From: Rhizobiaceae bacterium
GTDB taxonomy: Bacteria > Pseudomonadota > Alphaproteobacteria > Rhizobiales > Rhizobiaceae
Length of the DNA stretch: 59,466 bases
Direction of reading: 5' to 3'
Assembly (NCBI GenBank): GCA_019635715.1
Contig: JAHBYY010000018.1
Span: 1-59,466, forward strand
The position numbers were made by a program, and so were the translations under genes. Each line of letters begins with the position of its first letter. Position 1 is the first letter of the stretch. Below, piece by piece: positions 45,201 to 52,466 of the stretch. The notes under the pieces were generated by a model that saw only the letters and a program-made list of their open reading frames with translations, ran no database searches and was not told the DNA's origin.

Positions 45201-46781
45201 TCACTTCGAGACCTCGCGATAGAAGACGAGATCGGCATTGGGACCGGAGAAGAAACCCTTCACGTTCTTGCGCATGACGGTCTGCTCGCTCTCCTGGAAC
45301 ATGTTGATGAAGGGTCCGGACTTCTGCAGCTTGGCCTGAAGGTCCAGATACATCTGACGGCGCTTTTCCGTGTCGCTTTCCTGGAGCGCGGCGCGGGTCT
45401 CGGCGGTGATGTCGGGGATGTCCCAACTGTTGCGCCAGGCGAGCGGCTTCGACGGCGAGTTGTCGCTGTTGTCGGGATTGCTGGCGAAACTGTCGGCATT
45501 CGCATTCGGGTCCAGATAGTCCGGTCCCCAGTACATGTAGATCATTTCCTGTTGGCGCGCCCGGTACTTCGTCAGCGCCTGCTTCACCTCGGCGGAATTG
45601 ATGGTGACCTCGATGCCGGCCTCGCCGAAGGTCGACTGGATCGACTGGGCGATCGCGGTGTAGGGCTGCGTGTTGGCGATGTCGAACTGGATCTTGAAGC
45701 CGTCCGGATAGCCCGCCTCTGCCAGCAGCGCCTTGGCCTTGGCGACGTCCAGCCTGTAGGGCGTGTCTTCCAGCGAGGCGAAGAAGCCCGACGGCCAGAA
45801 AGCCTGATGCACCTTCATCTGGCCCTTGAGGAAGGTATCGACCATGCCCTGGTAGTCGATGAGCCAGCGCAGGGCTTCCTGGACCTTGGGATTCCTCAGA
45901 ACCTCGACCTTCTGGCTGAGGCCGAGATAGTAGACCGTCGCCTTCGGGTAGGTCTCGACGACGACATCGGAATTGCCGGCGATGCCGGCGATCTGGTCGG
46001 GCGTCAGGTTGCGCGCGATGTCGACGTCGCCCTTCTCGATCAGCAGGCGTTGCGCCGAGCCTTCGGGAATGTGGCGGATGATGACCCGCTCGATCTTCGG
46101 CGAGCCGAGGCGGAAGTCGGGATTGGCCTCCATGATCACCGATTCGTTGGCCTTCCAGGACCGCATGCTGTAGGCGCCCGAGCCGGCCGAATTGGTCTTC
46201 AGCCAGTCGTGACCCATGTCGCCGTCCTTCTCGTGGGCAAGCGCCTCCTTCTTGTCGACGATCGACGAGGTCACGGTGCTCATGAGGTTGAGCACATAGG
46301 TCGGCGCATATTTCTCGGAGACGGTGAATTCGAGGGTGAGCGGATCGATCACCTTCACCATGTCCTTGACGTTCTCCTGATTCCAGCCGAGCGCCTGGAA
46401 GAGATAGGCGGGCGTCAGGTTGAGCAGGATGACGCGTTCCAGGGAGAACTCCACGTCCTCCGCCGTGAGCGGATTGCCGCTGTGGAACTTGATGTCCGGC
46501 TTCAGCCTGAAGGTGAAGACCTTGCCGTCCTCGCTGACGCTGTAGCTTTCGGCCACCTTCGGAGCGACATTGGCCATGTCGCCGATCTCGAGGCCCATGA
46601 GCCGGTCGTAGACGTTGACCGCGACTTCCGAGTTGGACAGTTCGTAGATCTCCGCCGGATCCATGGTGACGATGTCGTCGATGTTCTTGGCCACGACCAG
46701 CGTATTGGCCGGCGTTTCCGCCAGGACGGGCGAGGACAGCATTGTTGCGGACAGCAGCAGCCCCAGAAGCAGACGTCTCAT
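45201..46781 (-). CDS. Peptide-type ABC transporter, periplasmic binding protein (SBP_bac_5)
   Basis: The 526-residue protein has a Sec signal (residues ~1-21, cleavage after VLA) and family segments TMDPAEIYELSNSEVAVNVY, FTFRLKPDIKFHSGNPLTAED and YYLGLSQKVEVLRNPKVQEA. It captures a peptide or peptide-like compound for the four membrane/ATPase subunits. ATG 46781 follows GGGAGATTTGC. It lies 32 nt after the M81 peptidase, in one operon. Ligand unknown. Confidence 0.93.
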   Translation of the reverse strand: MRRLLLGLLLSATMLSSPVLAETPANTLVVAKNIDDIVTMDPAEIYELSNSEVAVNVYDRLMGLEIGDMANVAPKVAESYSVSEDGKVFTFRLKPDIKFHSGNPLTAEDVEFSLERVILLNLTPAYLFQALGWNQENVKDMVKVIDPLTLEFTVSEKYAPTYVLNLMSTVTSSIVDKKEALAHEKDGDMGHDWLKTNSAGSGAYSMRSWKANESVIMEANPDFRLGSPKIERVIIRHIPEGSAQRLLIEKGDVDIARNLTPDQIAGIAGNSDVVVETYPKATVYYLGLSQKVEVLRNPKVQEALRWLIDYQGMVDTFLKGQMKVHQAFWPSGFFASLEDTPYRLDVAKAKALLAEAGYPDGFKIQFDIANTQPYTAIAQSIQSTFGEAGIEVTINSAEVKQALTKYRARQQEMIYMYWGPDYLDPNANADSFASNPDNSDNSPSKPLAWRNSWDIPDITAETRAALQESDTEKRRQMYLDLQAKLQKSGPFINMFQESEQTVMRKNVKGFFSGPNADLVFYREVSK

Positions 46782-46813
46782 TGCAAATCTCCCATTGCGT
46801 TTGACGGATTCGT

Positions 46814-48316
46814 TCAGTTGGCCGGCCCCCCCGGGCCAAGCCTGACGCCGGGTCGCAGCTTCTTGTAGGTGACTGTTTCCCCACGGCAGAAATTTGCGCC
46901 GGGTGCTTCGACCAGGATGATCTCCTGGGCGATGCGGTCGAAATCGGCGCGGAAATGCACGCTGCTCTTCAAGGCCACGACGGCCTGCTCGCGCGGTTCG
47001 ATGCCTACGACGCGGAGCAGTTCCTGGTCGAGGCACTGGTAGCGGACGCTGCACACCGCGACCTGCACGTCGGAATCTCCGGAAAGGATGCGCAGCCGGG
47101 CCATCTTGCCGAGCGACACGGTCAGATCGTTGAGGATCGCGCCGTGGCAGGTGAACGTTCCGTCGGACAGCGCCTCGACGCGCACCCGTGCGGAAAACGG
47201 CTCGGCATCATAGCCGTAACGGCCGCCGATCATCCGCTCGAACTCGGCGCCGACACCCGCCGCATGGGCGGCCTCGGCGGTCGCCGGGTCCCAGATAAGC
47301 CCGAGGGCGGCGTTCTTCAGTCCGCCCTCGACCATCGCTTTCAGGAGGCTCGTGGTGTCCGAGGTTCCACCGGCGCCGGGATTGTCCTGCAGGTCGGCGA
47401 TGATGATCGGGTCGCCCGGCCGGCCGCGTTGCCGCGCATAGCGCACGGCGCCCGTCGCGTCGAAGAGCGGGCTCTGGAACTCGGATTCCACCGCCACGAT
47501 CCGGTCGAGCAGCCTGTCGGCCGTCTCGCGCACCGCCGCGTCGTCGGTGCCGTAGGCAATCACTGCGGGGCCGCACTCGGCGATGTCCGCCGGCGGGAAG
47601 CCGATGCCGATGTCGACGCTGGCGACGCCGTCTCTCTCCAGCGCCGGCAGGCCGGCATAGAGTCCGCCGCAGGGCTCGAAATCGGTGCACTGCGTATAGA
47701 GCGGTATCAGAAAAGGCGGCTTGCGCAGCGCCTTGGCAAAGGGTTCTCCGCGCTTGAGGCGCTGCCGGAGCAGGCGATAGGCGCGCCCGGCGGTCTCCAC
47801 CATGTCGATGTGCGGATAGGTGCGATAGACCGCCAGCGCATCGGCATGCTCTACCATGCCCTGCGTTATGTTGGCGTGCATGTCGAGGCTCGCCACGACG
47901 GGGAGGCCGGGCCCCACGACGGCCCGCACGCGGCGTAGAAGCTCGCCTTCGCCGTCCTCGTGCGATTCCACCACCATCGCACCGTGGAGGTCGAGATAGA
48001 CGGCATCCGGATTGCCGGCCGCCAGCGCGTCGCAGATCATCGCCGACAGGCGATCGAAGGCGTCGTCGGCGACGTAGCTGCAGGGTTCGGCCGCCGCCCA
48101 GACGATCGGCAGGAAATCGCACTCGGCGCGTGCGGCACGCACGAAGCCGCCGATCGGGATCGACAACGGCGTAAAGACGTCGATGATCGCCTCGCCGACC
48201 GTCATCTCCGGCCAGCCGTCGGCCCGCACGAAATCGTCCCAGCCGGCACCGAACGGTGCGAACGTATTGGTCTCGTGCTGGATACCGGCGATTGCGATGC
48301 GGGGGCGGGCTGTCAT
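46814..48316 (-). CDS. M81-family metallopeptidase (MlrC-like)
   Basis: The 500-residue protein starts RIAIAGIQHETNTFAPF and contains PDAVYLDLHGAMVVE, VVASLDMHANITQGMVEHA and DLQDNPGAGGTSDTT, which are MlrC/DUF1485 signatures with putative zinc ligands. MlrC degrades linearised microcystin in sphingomonads, but most homologues lie near Dpp-type importers and have unknown peptide or amide substrates. No microcystin genes mlrA/B/D are seen, so that role is not claimed. It heads the importer operon; an inverted repeat at 48381-48415 lies upstream. Confidence 0.9.
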   Translation of the reverse strand: MTARPRIAIAGIQHETNTFAPFGAGWDDFVRADGWPEMTVGEAIIDVFTPLSIPIGGFVRAARAECDFLPIVWAAAEPCSYVADDAFDRLSAMICDALAAGNPDAVYLDLHGAMVVESHEDGEGELLRRVRAVVGPGLPVVASLDMHANITQGMVEHADALAVYRTYPHIDMVETAGRAYRLLRQRLKRGEPFAKALRKPPFLIPLYTQCTDFEPCGGLYAGLPALERDGVASVDIGIGFPPADIAECGPAVIAYGTDDAAVRETADRLLDRIVAVESEFQSPLFDATGAVRYARQRGRPGDPIIIADLQDNPGAGGTSDTTSLLKAMVEGGLKNAALGLIWDPATAEAAHAAGVGAEFERMIGGRYGYDAEPFSARVRVEALSDGTFTCHGAILNDLTVSLGKMARLRILSGDSDVQVAVCSVRYQCLDQELLRVVGIEPREQAVVALKSSVHFRADFDRIAQEIILVEAPGANFCRGETVTYKKLRPGVRLGPGGPAN

Positions 48317-48380
48317 GGCTGTGCCGATCTCCGGAGCGTGCGTCTCGAAGACTAGACAGGCCATTTGCGGTGCACAATTT

Positions 48381-48415
48381 CGCGACCTGTGTCGATCTTG
48401 GTGCATCAGGTCGCG
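48381..48415. promoter_or_regulatory. Inverted repeat between HTH regulator and M81 gene
   Basis: Perfect 9-bp arms CGCGACCTG (48381-48389) and CAGGTCGCG (48407-48415) lie 65-99 nt before the M81 start, with GGTGCA repeated nearby. It is a candidate operator for the HTH regulator encoded just upstream. A transcription stem is less likely as there is no T-run. Confidence 0.5.
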
Positions 48416-48446
48416 CAAATGCGCTCAAAGTCGCGAAGAACCGGGT

Positions 48447-49289
48447 TCAATACTCCAGAGCGCGCAGCACCGTATCGTCAGGCTCGACATGGTTGTCGAG
48501 GCGTCGGGCGATCTCCCCGCGGACCTGACGGTCGTCGATGCCATAGATGCCACAGTCGCCGACCATGGCGCGCAGGTTCGGCGTCCGGCCCTGATAGTCG
48601 TAGACGACGCGCGAGGCAAAAGGCTGCCGCGCCGGGCCGCTGGAGACAGAGACGAAGACGCCGGACAGGATGCCCGGCACCGGGGCGAAGGAAGGATAGA
48701 ACGCCACCATGGAGAGTGTCTGGTGCAGCGCCATGTGCTGGTGGAGCACATAGATTCGATCGTCGGTATGAATGACGGCGCCGGTGTAGCGGTTCACCAC
48801 CGGTGTCGCCGGCGAGTGCTGGCGGTTGACGGCGCGTTCCATGGTCTTGTCGAAACACAGGCCGTCTTTCCGGTACAGCCGGGAGATCGATTTCAGGATC
48901 CGGCCCGGATAGGCCGGCGAGGAATAGTAGGAGTGATAGTATCCCAGGTAGCGGTCGAGCTTGCGGGACCCCTCGGGATTGGCTCGCTGCATCTCGTGCA
49001 GGATCGGGCTGAACAACTGGCTGCCGTAGGCGGCGGAATCGGGAGGGGCGTCGCGCGGCGGCGGCGTGTCCGTCGACAGAACCGCGGCGTCGTCCATGCC
49101 GAGATAGCGGCAGATGCGCTGGAAGTTGTAGGGCGAGGGAAAGGACGCTCCGGACAGGTATTTGTTGAACTGTTGCCGATTGATGCCGAGATCGCGGCAT
49201 ACCTCGGATATGGACCTGTGGCGGGTGCAGGCGGCGCGAAGATTCTCGGCAAAGGCACGGCGCGCGGCTTCCTGCCGATGCGCCGGCAT
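48447..49289 (-). CDS. HTH (XRE-type) transcriptional regulator
   Basis: The 280-residue protein has an N-terminal helix-turn-helix (residues ~10-65; SISEVCRDLGINRQQFNKYL, SGASFPSPYNFQRICRYLGM) and a large C-terminal domain of unknown type, starting around DSAAYGSQLFSPILHEM. The latter may sense the importer ligand. ATG 49289 follows AAGGATATCCGCAG; longer frames lack this. It lies immediately upstream and co-oriented with the M81-importer operon, so local control is likely. Confidence 0.82.
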   Translation of the reverse strand: MPAHRQEAARRAFAENLRAACTRHRSISEVCRDLGINRQQFNKYLSGASFPSPYNFQRICRYLGMDDAAVLSTDTPPPRDAPPDSAAYGSQLFSPILHEMQRANPEGSRKLDRYLGYYHSYYSSPAYPGRILKSISRLYRKDGLCFDKTMERAVNRQHSPATPVVNRYTGAVIHTDDRIYVLHQHMALHQTLSMVAFYPSFAPVPGILSGVFVSVSSGPARQPFASRVVYDYQGRTPNLRAMVGDCGIYGIDDRQVRGEIARRLDNHVEPDDTVLRALEY

Positions 49290-49681
49290 CTGCGGATATC
49301 CTTCGTGAGAACCGGCTTTCCGAAGCGCCGACCCGTTTGCGATCACGCCACCATCCTCGTAATGTCGCGCGCGGCGACAGCGCGGCCCCTGCCAGACGTC
49401 GAAGACTAGCGATTGGCGCGCCGCATGCAATCGATGCGCCGACATCCGTTCAGGCGATCGCGCCGCGCTGGCGACCGCCGCCGTCGGCAGCGATCCTCGC
49501 CGGGAAGCGCGCTTCAAGGCTGCGCGGCCTGCGCTGGCCGGTTGTCGACTTCGACCGTAAAGACGGCCGGAGCCGTCGGCGCGCGTTTCCGGCTCGACCC
49601 GGTACGAACCCGCATGGCACCCGAAAGCCGAGCGACCTCAAGGAGCGGCGTTCGATCGCGCCGACCGCCGCGCGAACGTGC
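49290..49681. other. 392-nt gene-free stretch
   Basis: I see no gene, RNA or clear terminator here. It is upstream of the HTH regulator and beyond the stop of the PAAR gene. Open frames crossing it are shadows without ribosome sites. Confidence 0.6.
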
Positions 49682-50173
49682 TCAGCCGCCGATGATGACG
49701 TTCATCTGGCCCATGGCGATGGCGTTGACCGAGGTCACCTCCTGGATCATGTCACCGACCCGGCAGGCGCCCATATTGTTGATGATGACGGTCTGGCTCG
49801 GCATGATTACCACGCCGATCCCGTCCGGAACCAGCAGCTTGACGATCGGACAGGCGTTCATGCTGGCGCCGGAGCCGGTCATCGCCGCGGCGGTGTCCGC
49901 GGCGGCCTTGGCGGTCGCCTCGGCGAGGTCGGCCTGCGCCTTGGCGACGGCGAGCGGTCCGGCCATGCCGGCGGCCGCCACCTTCGCCGTCTTGTCCGCG
50001 ACGTTCTTGGCACCCGCGGCGATGGTTGCCGCCAGGGCCGCGGCGCCGGCGGCGGTCAGCCCCAGCCAGGCGGGCAGGCCGCCGATGATCACGTTCATGC
50101 TCGGCGGGCCGGGGGCGAGCGGACCGCCGTGGACGGTCATGTCCGTTATGCGCGCGGCGGGTCCGATCGGCAT
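49682..50173 (-). CDS. PAAR-domain protein with helical insert
   Basis: The 163-residue protein reads PAARITDMTVHGGPLAPGPP and MNVIIGGLPA at the N-terminus, then an Ala-rich helical stretch (residues ~35-100), then ASMNACPIVKLLVPDG, TVIINNMGACRVGDMIQEV and a final MNVIIGG. This is a PAAR fold split by a helical insert, and MNVIIGG occurs at both ends. PAAR proteins sharpen the VgrG spike of type VI secretion systems or related injection devices and often carry effectors. No T6SS gene is in the window, so it is an orphan. The start at 50173 is the only good one. Confidence 0.85.
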   Translation of the reverse strand: MPIGPAARITDMTVHGGPLAPGPPSMNVIIGGLPAWLGLTAAGAAALAATIAAGAKNVADKTAKVAAAGMAGPLAVAKAQADLAEATAKAAADTAAAMTGSGASMNACPIVKLLVPDGIGVVIMPSQTVIINNMGACRVGDMIQEVTSVNAIAMGQMNVIIGG

Positions 50174-50431
50174 GGGCGATCCCTGTTGCTCGCAGCAAGG
50201 CTGCGCCCGTTCCGAGAGGATTGCAAGACTGGGGCGCTGAAACGGGCGCAGCCGCGTGACCTGGCCGAAATTTCTCCGCCGCGCAGAACGCCATCGGCAT
50301 CGTTCTGGCGCTGCTCGGAGCCATGGCGAAGGGCGGTGAAGCATCAGGCCCGCGCCGGCCGTGGGGCGTGGAACCCCCCTCCGTCGGCGGCGTTCACCTG
50401 CCACATGACAGGCCGGGGACCAAGCGAGGCC

Positions 50432-50617
50432 ATGATGCGGCAGACTGCCGAGGACACAAGCGTCGTCGTCGAGCCGACGCAAGGCGGCTGGAAAGTTCGC
50501 GTCGACGAGCGCGGCCTGTCGAACGAGCGGGATTTTGCCCGATCGCGGGACGCCGAGGATTTCGCCCATGGCGAGCGGTTGCGTCTCGGCATCCTGCCGC
50601 AGCAGGATATGAGCTGA
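50432..50617 (+). CDS. Small protein, DUF2188-like
   Basis: About 61 residues, with VVVEPTQGGWKVRVDERGLS and RDAEDFAHGERLRLG, resembling the small DUF2188 fold. It is divergent from the PAAR gene and followed by the GFA gene. GCGAGG precedes ATGATG at 50432. Reality is supported by codon use and position; function unknown. Confidence 0.55.
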   Translation: MMRQTAEDTSVVVEPTQGGWKVRVDERGLSNERDFARSRDAEDFAHGERLRLGILPQQDMS

Positions 50618-50651
50618 TGGCGATGTCGCGAGCCGCGGAACGGAGCGTCGG

Positions 50652-51101
50652 ATGAATATGGAGACCACTGGCGACGCGGTGCGCCGCGTCGGGGGATGCA
50701 TGTGCGGCGAGGTCCGCTACAGCGTGGCCGGAACGCCTGTCCGCGTCGGCATCTGCCACTGCAAGGATTGCCGCACCTATGGCGGCTCGGCCTTTTCGGC
50801 CTACGGAATATGGCCGCGCACCGCCTTCGCCAGCGACGGTGAGGTGTCGACCTACGCCGGCCGCAGCTTCTGTCCGAAATGCGGGTCGCGCCTCTTCGCC
50901 CTGGACGCGAAGGAGGCGGAGATCATGATCGGCAGCCTCGATGCGGCGCCGTCGGATCTCATCCCCACCTACGAACTCTGGATCGGCCGCCGCGAAGGCT
51001 GGCTGCCGGAAATGCCGTGGACCGACCTGTTCGAGGGCGACCGGCACGACGTCGAGGGGAACTGGCGGCAGCCGCTGCGCCGGCCGCGGCGCGACGGCTG
51101 A
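50652..51101 (+). CDS. GFA-family protein (glutathione-dependent formaldehyde-activating-like)
   Basis: The 149-residue protein has the Mss4-like zinc fold: GGCMCGEVRYSV, CHCKDCRTYGG and SFCPKCGSRLF, giving the paired Cys ligands. The Gfa enzyme of Paracoccus adds glutathione to formaldehyde, but most relatives have no known reaction. It lies 34 nt after the small gene and ends convergently with the alcohol dehydrogenase. Confidence 0.92.
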   Translation: MNMETTGDAVRRVGGCMCGEVRYSVAGTPVRVGICHCKDCRTYGGSAFSAYGIWPRTAFASDGEVSTYAGRSFCPKCGSRLFALDAKEAEIMIGSLDAAPSDLIPTYELWIGRREGWLPEMPWTDLFEGDRHDVEGNWRQPLRRPRRDG

Positions 51102-51122
51102 GCGCGAGCGGCCGGTCGGCCG

Positions 51123-52187
51123 TCAGATCTTCAGCAGGATCTTCAACTGGTCGCCGGCGGGGTCGAGCAGCGGTTTGAAGCCGCGCTCGATCGCGTCGTC
51201 GAGCGGCACGATGTCCGTCACGATCTTCTCGACCGGGAATTTTCCGCCGGCGATGAGCTCCATGACGCGCGGCCAGCTATCGCTGGGATAGCAGATCGAA
51301 CCGCGCACGATCAGGTCGCGGAAGGTCCAGGCGAGCAGGTCCACCGAGACCGGATGCGTCTGCAGGCCGATCTGGACGATCGTGCCCTGGCGGCGCACCA
51401 CCGCCACGCAGCCGTTCAGCGCCGCGCCGACCCCGGCGCACTCGATCGCCGAATGGACGCCGATGCCTTCCTCGGTATTGTCGCGGACGATGGCCGGCAG
51501 GTCCTGCTCGCGCGGATTGACCAGGATCGCATCCGGGAAGAGCGCGCGCGCCATGTCGAGGCGCTTCGGGTTGGTCTCGGTGATGAAGATCTGACCGGCG
51601 CCCGCTGCCTTCGCGGCGAGCGCACACAGGGCGCCGATCGGCCCGTAGCCTGAGATCAGCACGCTGTCGCCTTGCTTCACGTCGGCGCGGTCGACGGCGT
51701 GAACGGCCACCGCGGCCGGCTCCACCAGCGACGCCTGGATGTCGGTGACGTCGTCGGGCACGAGGAAGGCGTTGTAGTCGTTGACGATGGCGAGGTCGGA
51801 CATGCCGCCCCACTGATAGCTGAGGCCGACGACGCCGCCCTTCGGACTCAGATGATACTGCTTGCGGCGTCCGTAATACTCGTCGTCCGGCGCCATCTGC
51901 GGCTGGATCGAGACGCGGTCGCCGACCTTGACGTTGGTCACCGCGGAGCCGACCGCCTCGACCGTGCCGCCGAACTCATGGCCGAGGATCTGCGGCATCT
52001 TGGCCCCGGTGAACACATGCGGCTCGCGCGTCGGCAGGATCGGACCGTCGAGATATTCGTGGAGATCGCTGCCGCAGATGCCGCAATAGCTGGGCTTCAC
52101 CACAACCTCGTGCGGCCCCGGCGCGCCGGGCGCCGCCACCTCGTCGAACCGGATGTCGTGCCGGTCATGGAAACGGACTGCGCGCAT
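51123..52187 (-). CDS. Zinc-dependent alcohol dehydrogenase (butanediol/threonine dehydrogenase-like)
   Basis: The 354-residue medium-chain dehydrogenase has CGICGSDLHEYLDGP and GHEFGGTVEAVGSAV (catalytic zinc site), and the Rossmann motif VLISGYGPIGALCALAA. The pattern with PREPHV and SIQPQM resembles 2,3-butanediol dehydrogenases. The four-Cys structural zinc loop is absent, as in that subgroup. ATG 52187 has GGGAGGCAAC. An inverted repeat TCAAAAT-TACC-ATTTTGA lies ~100 nt upstream. Confidence 0.92.
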   Translation of the reverse strand: MRAVRFHDRHDIRFDEVAAPGAPGPHEVVVKPSYCGICGSDLHEYLDGPILPTREPHVFTGAKMPQILGHEFGGTVEAVGSAVTNVKVGDRVSIQPQMAPDDEYYGRRKQYHLSPKGGVVGLSYQWGGMSDLAIVNDYNAFLVPDDVTDIQASLVEPAAVAVHAVDRADVKQGDSVLISGYGPIGALCALAAKAAGAGQIFITETNPKRLDMARALFPDAILVNPREQDLPAIVRDNTEEGIGVHSAIECAGVGAALNGCVAVVRRQGTIVQIGLQTHPVSVDLLAWTFRDLIVRGSICYPSDSWPRVMELIAGGKFPVEKIVTDIVPLDDAIERGFKPLLDPAGDQLKILLKI

Positions 52188-52288
52188 GTTGCCTCCCATC
52201 GAGCCGCCGGCGAAGGACGGATTCGCGGCGGTCCTCTTCCACCGCCGGCTTCGCCACACTAGCGGCTCGGAGAGCATCGGCAGAACCG

Positions 52289-52306
52289 TCAAAATTACCA
52301 TTTTGA
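52289..52306. promoter_or_regulatory. Inverted repeat TCAAAAT-TACC-ATTTTGA
   Basis: The perfect 7-bp arms sit about 102 nt upstream of the alcohol dehydrogenase and 160 nt upstream of the divergent RTX gene. A candidate operator for either direction; no regulator gene is nearby. Confidence 0.5.
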
Positions 52307-52466
52307 ACGACGAGTGGAATGAGGCCGGGCGCTGCGCGCTCGGATATCCGCGGCCGGGATCCGCGTCGTTCATGATTAACGGGAAATAAACGCCGACCGA
52401 AATTGTCTTGCCATATTTGCGGCGCTAAGAGTTTCGCGGGGCGTTGCAAATATGGGGGTAGAACCC

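Noticed and set aside
41594-48316. Microcystin-degradation (mlr) cluster
   Set aside because: Only an MlrC-like homologue is present; mlrA, mlrB and mlrD are not visible, and M81 proteins are common beside Dpp importers.
52374-52392. Second CtrA-type box (TTAA-N7-TAAA) before the RTX gene
   Set aside because: The second half-site deviates and there is no cell-cycle context; likely chance.
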